Shown piece after piece: positions 44,602 through 54,046 of a stretch of 64,000 nucleotides of DNA. The position numbers were made by a program, and so were the translations under genes. Below the pieces are notes generated by a model, which made no database searches, was not told where the DNA came from, and was given only the letters and a program-made list of their open reading frames with translations. Positions within the stretch are counted from its first letter, which is position 1; each line of letters begins with the position of its first letter. The DNA is from Flavobacterium sp. UMI-01 (GTDB lineage: Bacteria > Bacteroidota > Bacteroidia > Flavobacteriales > Flavobacteriaceae): positions 248,001 through 312,000 of the forward strand of contig NZ_BPLU01000038.1 of NCBI RefSeq assembly GCF_019656315.1, given 5' to 3'.

Positions 44602-45720
44602 TTATTCGAAAACAATCACTCCCTTGGCATTTTTACCTGACAACATATCATCCAATGCTTGTTGTAAATTTTCTAGCGGATAGGCATTCGTAATCATCTC
44701 GTCTAATTTGATTTCTCCTTTTCGATAGTGTTCGATAATTATTGGGAAATCTTTTTGCGGATTGCATTTTCCGTACAACGGATTGATGTATTTTTTATCC
44801 CATTCGAATAAAGCCATATCAATCAAAACCTCTTGTTCGATACCGCTTACTTGAACGGCAGTACCCGCATTTCGAACCATAGCCAACGGTGCTGCTCCCA
44901 AAGCCGGAATTGCAGTACACTCAAAAGCGTAATCAGCACCACGACCGTCTGTCATTTCTTTAACTTTTTGAGCTGCTTTTAGCAGACCTTTATCGTCTTT
45001 ATCAGCCAAAATCGTATGAGTAGCACCAAACTCCACTGCCATATCCAAACGCTGTTGGTTAATGTCAATCGCAATAATTTTGGAAGCTTTAGACACTTTA
45101 ATTCCTTGGATTACATTCAGTCCTACACCACCAGTTCCTAGAACGACTGCTGAAGAACCAGACTCCACTTTGGCTGTATTCACCGCAGAACCAAATCCTG
45201 TCATTACGCCACAACTCACAATACTGGCCGCAGGAAAACTCATATTTTGAATAGGATTTTTAACTACTGCCGATTCTTTTACCAAAGTATATTCTGCAAG
45301 TGTTCCAATATTAAACGAACGGATTATAGGAGTTCCGTTCCAAGTGGTTCCTTCCAAGTGCGCATGTCCGGGGGTGTACCCATTTCCACCTGCCACTACA
45401 GGGGAGTTATTTTCACAAATATGTTCGTTTTCATGTTCGCATTGAAAGCATTTTCCGCAAGGGGTAGCCCAATTTAAAATCACAGCATCACCTACTTGTA
45501 CGCTTTTGACATTAGAACCAATAGCGGTTACAATTCCAGCTCCCTCATGTCCCATAACAATGGGTTTACCCCAATTTAAAGAGTCGTGGTCTGTGTGACA
45601 CAAACCTGCCGCTTTGATGGCTACTAAAACCTCATCTTCCTTTGGGTTTTCTACTGTGATGGTTTCTATTGAAAATGTTCCGTCTCCTTTAGCGATTGCT
45701 GCTTTACATTTTAGACTCAT
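44602..45720 (-). CDS. Zinc-dependent alcohol dehydrogenase, class III-like
   Basis: Cytoplasmic medium-chain dehydrogenase of 372 residues. Catalytic zinc ligands are C41 in LCHTDHDS and H58/E59 in GHEGAG; structural zinc cysteines are C88, C91, C94 and C102 (PCGKCFQCEHENEHIC). The NAD site is VLGTGGVGLNVIQG near residue 193. The overall layout resembles class III ADH (S-hydroxymethyl-thiol/formaldehyde dehydrogenase). An ADH beside the P450 demethylase cluster is known in marine Bacteroidetes, but I am not certain that those ADHs oxidise formaldehyde. First gene of an operon with GH16, GH2 and esterase. Confidence 0.9.
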   Translation of the reverse strand: MSLKCKAAIAKGDGTFSIETITVENPKEDEVLVAIKAAGLCHTDHDSLNWGKPIVMGHEGAGIVTAIGSNVKSVQVGDAVILNWATPCGKCFQCEHENEHICENNSPVVAGGNGYTPGHAHLEGTTWNGTPIIRSFNIGTLAEYTLVKESAVVKNPIQNMSFPAASIVSCGVMTGFGSAVNTAKVESGSSAVVLGTGGVGLNVIQGIKVSKASKIIAIDINQQRLDMAVEFGATHTILADKDDKGLLKAAQKVKEMTDGRGADYAFECTAIPALGAAPLAMVRNAGTAVQVSGIEQEVLIDMALFEWDKKYINPLYGKCNPQKDFPIIIEHYRKGEIKLDEMITNAYPLENLQQALDDMLSGKNAKGVIVFE

Positions 45721-45787
45721 ATTTTGTACGTGATGATTAATTGTTATAAATGATAAAATTACAAACTAAGCACAGCGTAAATAGTGT

Positions 45788-45820
45788 CTATTACATCAAA
45801 AAAATAAACTATTACATCAA
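45788..45820 (-). promoter_or_regulatory. Direct repeats upstream of the ADH operon, putative AraC site
   Basis: CTATTACATCAA occurs at 45788-45799 and again at 45809-45820, a 21-bp period (two helical turns), as expected for AraC-type dimers. The second copy overlaps AAATAAACTATT (45802-45813), which is also found upstream of the P450. On the minus strand TTAGTTTG downstream is a seven-of-eight TAnnTTTG. Confidence 0.55.
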
Positions 45821-45888
45821 TATTTTATAACAAAACCAATAAAAACAACAATATTGAATACAATCACCACTCGTCCTTTACTTTTTTC

Positions 45889-46571
45889 AATTAAAGTAGG
45901 AGCCAAAGTTAAGTTTAAACAGAATTTAACTTTGTCTCCCCTCACACCTCCGTATGTATTTACATACATGGCCGTTTCCCTAAAGTGGATTACAAAATAA
46001 CTTCTGGTAGTTCAGCGTCATGCTATATAAACCTTGTTCTAAAAACCACTTATTATTCATCCCTATAGTACTAGGCTGCTATATAAACTCCACCATTCTT
46101 TTCCGCTAAATGCCACTCGCCAACACAAAGCCTTTTCTACTTTCAGCTTTATGTAAAATTTTACTATTCTAAAAAAACTTCCCTGCTTTAAGGATTAAGC
46201 CCTTCGCTCCATATGCATTACAAATACATCTTCACTACTATGGCTCTGGTTGACTTCTGGAATAACACTTTACTTCAACTATTCGCTCGTCTTAGGTTAT
46301 ATTACAAATCTCACGGTAAACTCATATTTCCTTCACTATAATTGTCATAATTTTCCAGCTCTGTTTACGTCCAACTAATTGGATTTTACTGTCTAATACC
46401 CGCTAACCCACTGTCTAATACTTATATTATGTTTCTGTTTAAATCACAGTTTTGTCACAAGCTTCCTTCAGATTCTTCCTCACGAAAATCCCCTTTGCTA
46501 TTAATTAACGATTTCCATTGGCAGGCTCGTTCGCAATTACCCCCTATAGGTATAGGGTATGCGTAGCAAAC
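45889..46571 (-). mobile_element. Probable group II intron remnant without reverse transcriptase (copy 1)
   Basis: Read on the minus strand, the stretch begins GTTTGCTACGCATACCC directly after the T-run of a terminator and contains CGAACGAGCCTGCCAATGG and CGTGAGGAAGAATCTGAAGG, which recall group II intron domain I. It continues to a domain-V-like hairpin (GCCATGTATGTAAATACATA) followed by CGGAGGTGTGAGGGG, then a domain-VI-like hairpin (ACAAAGTTAAA with TTTAAACTTAACTTTG) and CCTACTTTAAT at the 3' end. No reverse-transcriptase frame is present. A related copy is at 59823-60228. The identification is from recalled motifs, not from a search. Confidence 0.55.
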
Positions 46572-46578
46572 ATAAAAA

Positions 46579-46607
46579 GGACCAAATTTTAAACTCAAAT
46601 TTGGTCC
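46579..46607 (-). terminator. Terminator of the GH2/beta-helix/GH117 operon
   Basis: GGACCAAATTT (46579-46589) pairs perfectly with AAATTTGGTCC (46597-46607); TTTTTATG follows on the minus strand. The intron-like remnant starts immediately behind the T-run. The stretch 46608-46790 shows nothing else. Confidence 0.88.
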
Positions 46608-46790
46608 ATCTTTTATTTCTTGGAAAAAAGTAAGATTACTTGTGGATGCACCTCTTTATAGATGGTAATTTAATTTTAACAAATAATTTACCCAGATGCA
46701 TTGTTATTAGTAATTTGATAGCTAAATGTCACATAAAACTTCATGTCTAGCGATACACTACACAAGAGGTTTTTCCTAAATTCCTTTTAA

Positions 46791-48038
46791 TTAATTCCCT
46801 TTTTTAAGGCGTTCAAGTTGTTTTTTACTCAATCCTTGTCTAAAATATTCTTCAGGAGTATGTTGGACGCGATGTTCCTTCATTTCGGGATCATGAAGGT
46901 CTTGACTTAGGTCGCAATCAAAACGTACCAACATCGAATTGAATTTATCATAGCCAGAAACATTGATAAAATGAGCCAATCCCCAAGTGATTCCTCGACC
47001 ATCTTTGGTATCTGTAAATGCATCAGCGATAAAAGGAGCGGCTGCATACGGCATCAATTCCGTAATGGATGCAATTTCAAAATTAACGCCGTCTTTGGCA
47101 TACTGAATTGTATTGTGTTCGTTTCCGTCTTTATAAACTAAAGCAGCGATTCCTGTTTTAAAAGGAAAAAGAGAGGTTTCGTGTCCCGATGTAATTACAG
47201 GGTTCAATTTATTTTTTGTAAAAGGGCCCAAAGGATTATCGGCTGTTGCTAGTCCTTGCATTCGAACTAGATTTGGTTTTTCATCAAAATCGGATTTGTA
47301 ATACAAATAAATTTTGCCGTTGTAAACCAATGGATAGGGGTCGTGGATGGAAAATTGATCCCATTCACCCTTGGCACCATTTGGGATAACTATTTTATTG
47401 TAAGGCTTCCAAGGGCCGTCAGGAGAATCAGCATAAGAAACTAGAACTGGACAATCGTCACCACGAGTTCCACTTGCTTCCATAAAGCCTTGATAATACA
47501 TATAATATTTTCCTTTCCATTCTAAAATATCAGCTGTGGTAACGGATCTCCAGCCCAATTGTGGTTTTGGAGGACGCGGAATAGCGACACCTTGTTCGTC
47601 CCATGTAAAACCGTCTTTGCTGGTGGCATACCATATTTCTGCTAAATCCCAGTCGGCAGAGGGAATCGTATCATTACTTTTTTGAGCACCTTGTGGTGGT
47701 GTAGGCGTATGGCGATAGGTGTACCACACATAGTATTTGCCATTAGCAAAAATAATTTTAGATGGGTCACGACGTGAAATTGTTCCATCATGATTGTGAT
47801 AATCAAAACCTTTTAGTTTGGTGTACTTAAATTGTGAAAAGAGTTCATTATCTTCAGGTCTGGGTGCAGCATATTTTGTATAAATACGTTCCATGGCAGC
47901 GCTCATTTCACGTTTGGGTTTCTCTTTTGGTAAAATAAATGGAAAGCCTCCTTGTTTTTGAGATTGAGAATTTACATTATGATTGCTTGCCATTAAGAGC
48001 ATACCTCCTAAAGCAATCTTTGTAATTATTTTTTTCAT
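46791..48038 (-). CDS. GH117 family alpha-1,3-(3,6-anhydro)-L-galactosidase
   Basis: Exported GH117 enzyme (neoagarobiose hydrolase family) of 415 residues from the ATG at 48038 (MKKIITKIAL). That start gives a signal peptide, ending near residue 24, whereas the longer reading to 48095 does not. The five-bladed propeller shows the expected acidic/His residues: D91 in SRRDPSKI, D233 in SIHDPYPL and H286/E287 in SGHETSLF. Members release 3,6-anhydro-L-galactose from agar oligosaccharides. It follows the beta-helix protein by 17 bp. A second GH117-like gene at 54195 is only moderately similar. Confidence 0.92.
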   Translation of the reverse strand: MKKIITKIALGGMLLMASNHNVNSQSQKQGGFPFILPKEKPKREMSAAMERIYTKYAAPRPEDNELFSQFKYTKLKGFDYHNHDGTISRRDPSKIIFANGKYYVWYTYRHTPTPPQGAQKSNDTIPSADWDLAEIWYATSKDGFTWDEQGVAIPRPPKPQLGWRSVTTADILEWKGKYYMYYQGFMEASGTRGDDCPVLVSYADSPDGPWKPYNKIVIPNGAKGEWDQFSIHDPYPLVYNGKIYLYYKSDFDEKPNLVRMQGLATADNPLGPFTKNKLNPVITSGHETSLFPFKTGIAALVYKDGNEHNTIQYAKDGVNFEIASITELMPYAAAPFIADAFTDTKDGRGITWGLAHFINVSGYDKFNSMLVRFDCDLSQDLHDPEMKEHRVQHTPEEYFRQGLSKKQLERLKKGN

Positions 48039-48055
48039 TGTAAAAGTATTATTTA

Positions 48056-49831
48056 TTATTTTTTGTAACCATTTGATACAGGAACGAGATCCCATACGCT
48101 ATTCTTAGTAGCGGGTATAAATTTTAGTTTTTCAAGAGCTACTTCAATTCCTACTTGATTGTCTTTTTTAACTAATCTAGTTTTTCTTTCGTTCCCTCCT
48201 GGCGCTATTTGAAAAGCCTGTTTGTTTTCACCATCCAATTCGTGTAAATAAAAATGTGGCTTTAAGGATTTATTCAAATATGCATTTTTTTGTTCTATAA
48301 AAACGGGTTTCAAATTAGGGTTAGTCAACTCTCCCAAGGTGTAGCCTTTTTCTATTTCAAGGTATTGTTTTGTTTTTAGGTTTAAAAAAGTATAGGAGTA
48401 AGGATATTTAAAACTAATTTTCCATAAATCACTTTGATCGTTTTTTGTATTTGAGGTCAAAATAACTTTTGAATCGTTTTTTTGTGCTACGAGATACTCA
48501 CCACTATATTTATTTTTTATTTGATAAACCAATTCTGTATTAAGTAACGATTTAGGTTTTTCATCGACTAGTTTTTTCTGGATTTTAGCAGTTGCAAAAC
48601 CTTCAATTAGATTGGTATTATCTCCTTTAAGCATAGTATAGGAAAGAATCCCTACTTCTGGATTATCTAAACCTTTGTTGTTTCGAATAGTTAGCTGTTC
48701 AATAGGTAATGGAAAAGGAAGTTCATCTCCTGTTCTTTGATAATTAAAATCAAAGGTTTTATCATTTGGATTACTCGCGCTAGCCTGAGATAAATCATTG
48801 TTTTCAAACTTCAAATTAGTAGGTCCGTTAGACCAAAAAATCCAGAAATATTTTCCTTTAAAAATATTATTCACAATTGAAATATCATAGCTAGGCTGCC
48901 CTTCTCTATCAATAAAAAAACACCTTGAAGGACTGATAAACTCAAATGTATTATTCGCAACATAAATAGCATTCGAATATTCTTCAATATGAATCATATC
49001 CACATCTTTTCGATATCCTAAAAAATGATTATTGGTAATCCTAGCGTTTTTGCATTTTGAAAAAGCGACACCTTGACCGTCAAAAAAACAGCTATCAATC
49101 ACCATCCCTTTTTGGTCCCAGATTTCAGCATATTCATCATTCCCTGCATCGGCAGATATGCCACGTACATTATAATTCACTTTATCTTTATTAGGTACAA
49201 ACGTGCATTTTTTAAAAACGGCTTTGGCAGAAGTACTAATAGGATCTTTTCTATTGGTATTAAAACCGCCATTAGAATAATTTAAAAAAGAGACTTGCTC
49301 GAAAGTCACCTCTGCTCCATTTTCTGCATACACCTGTGAGCCTCCCCCATCATAAACCACATTTTTGATATGATTATTTACATAAAAACCCAGATTCTTT
49401 CCAGTACCATAGCTAGGATGCGCAAAACGAGTAAACACATAAGCGGAACTTCCATCGGATTGCAGTCTTAGGTTTTCAAGCCCCATATCATCCGTTGTGA
49501 TTCGGACTGCTTTTAAATTTTTAAAAGTGGTCACTACCTCATAAGCGCCAATGGTATGTGGCTGTTTTACTTTTGGGGCTATACCACATAAAACAATCCC
49601 TTTGTCAATTGTAAATGATTTCCCTTCGAAATCATATGTTTTACTTTTAAAATAGATAACATCTCCTTTAGTCGCATGATGAATCGCTTCAGTAATATTC
49701 TTTACTAAAATGTTCCCTGAGGCAGCACCATATTGAGCATCAAAATCAATGGTGTTACTGGCCTTATGTTGAATAGAAAACAATAAGGAAAAAATTAGAA
49801 AAAAACGGAATTTCAAAAAAAGCTGTTTCAT
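48056..49831 (-). CDS. Secreted beta-helix protein with C-terminal ricin-like domain
   Basis: Exported 591-residue protein, signal peptide at 1-24. Residues about 30-400 form a right-handed parallel beta-helix (IVLCGIAP, GLENLRLQSDG, ARITNNHFLG, ISIVNNIFKG). Residues about 430-590 look like a beta-trefoil of the ricin/CBM13 type (VYQIKNKYSGEYLVAQ, SDLWKISFKYPYSYTF, SVWDLVPVSNG). It probably binds and may cleave a polysaccharide; I cannot place catalytic residues. It lies between the GH2 at 49968 (136 bp upstream) and GH117 (17 bp downstream). No close characterised relative comes to mind. Confidence 0.78.
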   Translation of the reverse strand: MKQLFLKFRFFLIFSLLFSIQHKASNTIDFDAQYGAASGNILVKNITEAIHHATKGDVIYFKSKTYDFEGKSFTIDKGIVLCGIAPKVKQPHTIGAYEVVTTFKNLKAVRITTDDMGLENLRLQSDGSSAYVFTRFAHPSYGTGKNLGFYVNNHIKNVVYDGGGSQVYAENGAEVTFEQVSFLNYSNGGFNTNRKDPISTSAKAVFKKCTFVPNKDKVNYNVRGISADAGNDEYAEIWDQKGMVIDSCFFDGQGVAFSKCKNARITNNHFLGYRKDVDMIHIEEYSNAIYVANNTFEFISPSRCFFIDREGQPSYDISIVNNIFKGKYFWIFWSNGPTNLKFENNDLSQASASNPNDKTFDFNYQRTGDELPFPLPIEQLTIRNNKGLDNPEVGILSYTMLKGDNTNLIEGFATAKIQKKLVDEKPKSLLNTELVYQIKNKYSGEYLVAQKNDSKVILTSNTKNDQSDLWKISFKYPYSYTFLNLKTKQYLEIEKGYTLGELTNPNLKPVFIEQKNAYLNKSLKPHFYLHELDGENKQAFQIAPGGNERKTRLVKKDNQVGIEVALEKLKFIPATKNSVWDLVPVSNGYKK

Positions 49832-49967
49832 GTTTTTTTAATGTTAATACAATTTACCAATCTTTATTTGTAGAGTAAAATTGCGACATTAAACTCTCGA
49901 ATATCCTTCAATTATTTTGAGTCGTTACTACAAATATTGGTTGCAAGATTTAAAATAAAGCTATAAT

Positions 49968-52442
49968 TTACTTCGTTTCCACAACGATTTGTGTACTTTT
50001 TAATGATTTTGAATGAGCAGTTAAGGTAATTTTACCCGCTTTTTTAGATGATTTTACAATCGCCAAACACATTCCATTAAACGCTTTTCTTTGGTTGCCT
50101 TGAAAAGATTCCAAACTGATTTGGTTTCCGTTATCGACACCTATAATCGAACCTTCTCCTTTTACATCAAAAGTTACCAAATTATCAGCCATTGGACAAA
50201 AATTCCCGTCTTTATCAAGAATTTTTACTGTAACATAAGCCAAATCTTGTCCGTCAGCATCAATTTTACTTCTGTCAACAGAAAGGCTGATTTTAGCTGG
50301 TTTGCCCGCTGTAGTGATGACTTCTTCATTGACAGCTTTACCATTTTTGTATCCTACTACTTTTAAAGTACCTGGCTCATAAGGAACAGTCCATGACAAT
50401 CGGTATTTGGATTGAAAGGTTTTTGGTTCGTAACGAATAAAATCAACTTTAATTTCAGTCAAATCTTTGCCTTTTACTTTTCGCCCTAGTGATTTTCCAT
50501 TCAAAAATAATTCGGCTTCATCCACATTCGTATAACAATAAACTGGAATTTCTTTTCCTTCCATTCCTTTCCAATTCCAATGTGGCAAAAGGTGAATCAT
50601 CGGTTTTGTTGTCCAATGACTTTGGTACAAAAAGAAACGGTCTTTAGGGAAACCACACAAATCAACCGCTCCAAAATAGGAACTCTTAGAAGGCCAATGT
50701 CCGTTCCAGTAACCATTAGTCGAATTGTCTTTCCCTCCGTAAGGTGTTGGTTCTCCTAAATAATCAAATCCTGTCCAAATAAACTCTCCCATAACGTTTG
50801 GATTCAGTTCTTGAAAATGAAATTCAATATCTGGAGGATAAGCCCAAGATGGCCCTATTATATCATAACTTGTAACATGTAATGAAGGATGTGTATCGTA
50901 TTTCTCTATCGGCAAATGATACACGCCACGGCTACTAGTGCAACTAGAAGTTTCAGAACCATAAAAGGGTAATTCTGGATAATTAGTTCGAATTTCTTTA
51001 TAGTTACTAGGTTTGTAATTGACCCCAGCAATATCCACTTGCTGTGCAAAATTGTTGTCATAAGGATTCGAATAATTATTCATTCCCATAGTGGTTGGTC
51101 GCGTTCTATCGACTTCTTTGCAATAATCATTAAGCATTTTAGCCACTCTCCAACCGTTCTTTTTATCTCCTTGTTCTAAAATTTCGTTTCCAGTACTCCA
51201 CATGATAATCGATGGATGGTTTCGGTCTCTATACAACATGTCTTTGATGTCTCTTTCCGCCCATTGGTCAAAAAAAACATTATAGCCATTAGGTACTTTA
51301 GCCATCTTCCAAACATCGAATGATTCGTCCAAAACTAACAAACCTAATTCATCACACAAATCCAAAAACTCTCTTGAAGGTGGATTATGACTGGTACGAA
51401 TAGCATTAGTCCCCATATCCTTCATGATTTGCAATTTGCGTTCATCGGCTCTCTTGTACACCGCCGAACCTAAAGCACCATTATCATGATGCAAACACAC
51501 ACCATTGAAACGAACTTTTTCATTATTCAAGAAAAAACCATCTTTTGTAAAAGCAATAGAACGCAAACCAAAACGTGTTTTATAGCTATCTACTACTTTT
51601 CCGTTTTCAGAAATTGTAGTGACAGCATGGTATAAATGAGGATTTTTAGTATCCCAACGCTTTGGATTTTTTATCACAGTGTATAAAGCTGAAATCGCTT
51701 TGGAATTAGCAGCAATTTTCAAATCTTCATCAACCGTAGCCACTGATTTTCCATCAGGTGCAAAATATTCTTGTTTTACCTTTACGAGAACTTCCTTATT
51801 TGTTTTATTTTCAACGGTGGTTTCATTTTGAATCGTCGCTTTTTCTTTTGTTACCGTGGGAGTCGTAATATAAGTCCCCCACTGTTTCACATGAATTGGC
51901 TCATCAATTTTCAACCATACCGAACGGTAAATCCCTGCCCCTGGATACCAACGAGAAGACAAATCTTGAGGTTTTAATCGGACAGCAATGATATTATCTG
52001 AACCATCGTATTTTAAAAATGTACTGATATCAAATTCAAACCCAATATATCCATTCGGACGATTGCCAACTAATTGTCCGTTAACCCAAACATAGGCATC
52101 ATACATGGCACCTTCAAACTCAATACGCACTACTTTCCCTTTCGCGTTTTTGTCCATTTTGAATGCCTTACGATACCAGCCTGTTCCGTGAAAAGGTAAA
52201 CCGCCACAACGTGCATTGTATTTTTCATCAAAAGGACCTTCGATAGCCCAATCGTGAGGTAAATTCAGATTGCGCCATTTAGAATCATTGAAATTGACTT
52301 GCTCGGCACCTTTGGCTTCGGCATTAAAAAATTTCCATGAATCGTTAAAGTTCAAATCTTGTGCTTGAACCGAAGTCCAACAACAAAGTAGTGCCATTAT
52401 ACAGACAGAAAAAAAGGATTGTTTCATCTTGAATTGCTTCAA
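49968..52442 (-). CDS. GH2 beta-galactosidase
   Basis: Exported 824-residue GH2 enzyme, signal peptide ending near residue 28 (SVQA-Q); a Met at residue 6 is an alternative start. Domain order as in the GH2 at 41176, to which it is similar throughout. The acid/base is E420 in NHPSIIMWSTGNE and the nucleophile E497 in LPFYGSETSS. Barrel motifs RFNGVCLHHDNGALG and RTSHNPPSRE are kept. It should act on beta-galactose ends of agar-type oligosaccharides together with the GH117 downstream. A TAGATTTG box and an inverted repeat precede it. Confidence 0.92.
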   Translation of the reverse strand: MKQFKMKQSFFSVCIMALLCCWTSVQAQDLNFNDSWKFFNAEAKGAEQVNFNDSKWRNLNLPHDWAIEGPFDEKYNARCGGLPFHGTGWYRKAFKMDKNAKGKVVRIEFEGAMYDAYVWVNGQLVGNRPNGYIGFEFDISTFLKYDGSDNIIAVRLKPQDLSSRWYPGAGIYRSVWLKIDEPIHVKQWGTYITTPTVTKEKATIQNETTVENKTNKEVLVKVKQEYFAPDGKSVATVDEDLKIAANSKAISALYTVIKNPKRWDTKNPHLYHAVTTISENGKVVDSYKTRFGLRSIAFTKDGFFLNNEKVRFNGVCLHHDNGALGSAVYKRADERKLQIMKDMGTNAIRTSHNPPSREFLDLCDELGLLVLDESFDVWKMAKVPNGYNVFFDQWAERDIKDMLYRDRNHPSIIMWSTGNEILEQGDKKNGWRVAKMLNDYCKEVDRTRPTTMGMNNYSNPYDNNFAQQVDIAGVNYKPSNYKEIRTNYPELPFYGSETSSCTSSRGVYHLPIEKYDTHPSLHVTSYDIIGPSWAYPPDIEFHFQELNPNVMGEFIWTGFDYLGEPTPYGGKDNSTNGYWNGHWPSKSSYFGAVDLCGFPKDRFFLYQSHWTTKPMIHLLPHWNWKGMEGKEIPVYCYTNVDEAELFLNGKSLGRKVKGKDLTEIKVDFIRYEPKTFQSKYRLSWTVPYEPGTLKVVGYKNGKAVNEEVITTAGKPAKISLSVDRSKIDADGQDLAYVTVKILDKDGNFCPMADNLVTFDVKGEGSIIGVDNGNQISLESFQGNQRKAFNGMCLAIVKSSKKAGKITLTAHSKSLKSTQIVVETK

Positions 52443-52468
52443 ATAAATTTATGTTGTTTAAATAGAAA

Positions 52469-52501
52469 CAAATCTAATTCAAATACCCACCTTAGGTATT
52501 T
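52469..52501 (-). promoter_or_regulatory. Promoter with inverted repeat upstream of GH2
   Basis: Minus-strand TAGATTTG at 52476-52469 matches TAnnTTTG. Directly upstream a 7-bp inverted repeat, AAATACC (52481-52487) and GGTATTT (52495-52501), covers the -15 to -35 region, a plausible operator. The nearest regulator gene is the membrane-spanning protein at 52746-54041. Confidence 0.5.
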
Positions 52502-52627
52502 ACAAATGTTTTTATTTGTATCAGATATGAGTTTTTCTTCGAAAAACCACTGTATTTACACTGTTTTATCACCTATACCAAACAGCCTAAAATGTTTCGT
52601 TTTCAATAAATCCCTATATAAAAAAAA

Positions 52628-52650
52628 GCTCAATCACTTAACGACTGAGC
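52628..52650 (-). terminator. Terminator of the membrane regulator gene
   Basis: GCTCAATC (52628-52635) pairs with GACTGAGC (52643-52650), one wobble pair; on the minus strand a T-run of at least seven follows. It lies about 95 bp after the regulator stop codon. The remaining bases of the 52443-52745 gap show only the GH2 promoter region. Confidence 0.75.
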
Positions 52651-52745
52651 CTTTTACCCCTTTTAAACTTCCATTATTAAATTCAAATTTTAAGTTGCAA
52701 TTAAATCCGAAATATTAATTGGTCCCAAATTATTTTCAACTACTA

Positions 52746-54041
52746 CTAATCAAAATCTTCTCTAAATTCAACTGCCGTTTTTAAATCTTTGATTCTAATA
52801 TAATCAACCCTTCCACTTCCTTTTGATAAATTTACGATACCTACAATGGCTCCTGTGGGTTGTTGGTAATTTCCTTGGCCTATTATTTCTCCATTGAGAA
52901 AAATCAGAACATTTTTATTTTTTACTGTAATTTTTAAAGTATTCCAAGTATCAAGTGTCATTTTAAATTTAGACATATTTTCTGTTGCACCGTCTTTAAG
53001 AAAGTCGCCAAACTTTAGGGATGCAAATTGCGAACATCCCTCCTCCATTAAGTTCAGATAATGTGTATTACTTTGACAAACTAGCCTGATAATAAAATCA
53101 TAACAAGTGATTCCGCCCAAAGACTTTCCGCTTTTAAAACGGGTTTCCAATTCAAAATTATCACCGTCAATTTTAAATTCTTTAAACAGTCTATGCATCA
53201 AGTAATAGACTTTAGTCGTATTAAAACCTTTAGTTGATAAATACTGAGGCGAAAAATATAAATTCCCATCTGATTTTTGCAATTGTGGTATTTCTGTATC
53301 TAACCAAAATTTTCCCAGTTTAGATTCGGGTACAAAATAGCTGTTCCAATTTTTTGATTCGACCAAAACTTTTCTTTTGCATAAGGTATCCCGTCCGTTT
53401 TTTAATTTGATATAATAAAACCCAGGTATTTGATAGGTGAAATTGATAGTAGAATCGGCTTTAGGCAATTTAACAATTTGTTTTCCTAAGTAAGGATGCT
53501 CAAAATTAAAATCAACATACAAACTATCTGAATTCACTTTGCTTAAATCGTAATGAATGGGTACAGTAAAAGGAACTTGTCCTACTGAATCTTTCATAAC
53601 AAACTGATAACTACTTTTAGTTATAGTATGATTCCCAAACCAATAAAAACCCGCAACAGAAAAAATCCCAACCAAAATCACTATTAAATAAAAATTAAAA
53701 TTAATTTTCTTCTTTCTATCTTTAGTAGTTATCTTTTTTTCATCTGGAACCGAATGCAGTGTATTCTTTTTTTGGTCTGCTACAAAATCATCCCAATTGG
53801 AATATCCTAAAAAAATAGACAAGGCATCTTTTGTTGCTTGTTGCGGATTGTATTGGTCTTTATATTTAATTTTTCCAAAAAGCCTTTTCAAAGTGTGCGG
53901 ACTTATGGATATAGAAGCGCTTTCGGATATCATTTTGGTTAACTTGATATAGTCGGATTCTTTCCATAAAGAAGCGTCTTCCCAATTTAGCTTTTTTTCA
54001 ATTTCTGATAGTACAATTTTTAGGCATTCCTTATCTGACAT
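52746..54041 (-). CDS. Membrane-spanning one-component regulator with extracytoplasmic laminin-G-like domain
   Basis: A 431-residue protein from the ATG at 54041 (MSDKECLKIV); a Met at 54074 would add 11 residues but would place an inverted repeat inside the gene. The first ~100 residues (SISPHTLKRLFGKI, DALSIFLGYSNWDDFV) form a helical domain that I associate with DNA-binding parts of Bacteroidetes proteins. One transmembrane helix follows (about residues 115-136). The periplasmic part has a beta-rich middle and a C-terminal laminin-G/DUF1080-like domain (DTWNTLKITVKNKNVLIFLNG). This suggests direct sugar sensing outside and gene control inside. It lies between the two GH117/GH2 operons and is divergent from the plus-strand one. 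Confidence 0.65.
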   Translation of the reverse strand: MSDKECLKIVLSEIEKKLNWEDASLWKESDYIKLTKMISESASISISPHTLKRLFGKIKYKDQYNPQQATKDALSIFLGYSNWDDFVADQKKNTLHSVPDEKKITTKDRKKKINFNFYLIVILVGIFSVAGFYWFGNHTITKSSYQFVMKDSVGQVPFTVPIHYDLSKVNSDSLYVDFNFEHPYLGKQIVKLPKADSTINFTYQIPGFYYIKLKNGRDTLCKRKVLVESKNWNSYFVPESKLGKFWLDTEIPQLQKSDGNLYFSPQYLSTKGFNTTKVYYLMHRLFKEFKIDGDNFELETRFKSGKSLGGITCYDFIIRLVCQSNTHYLNLMEEGCSQFASLKFGDFLKDGATENMSKFKMTLDTWNTLKITVKNKNVLIFLNGEIIGQGNYQQPTGAIVGIVNLSKGSGRVDYIRIKDLKTAVEFREDFD

Positions 54042-54046
54042 AGTAG

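Noticed and set aside
46791..48095. Longer start of GH117 at 48095
   Set aside because: The extra 19 residues are not signal-like and overlap the end of the upstream beta-helix gene; the ATG at 48038 gives a clean signal peptide.
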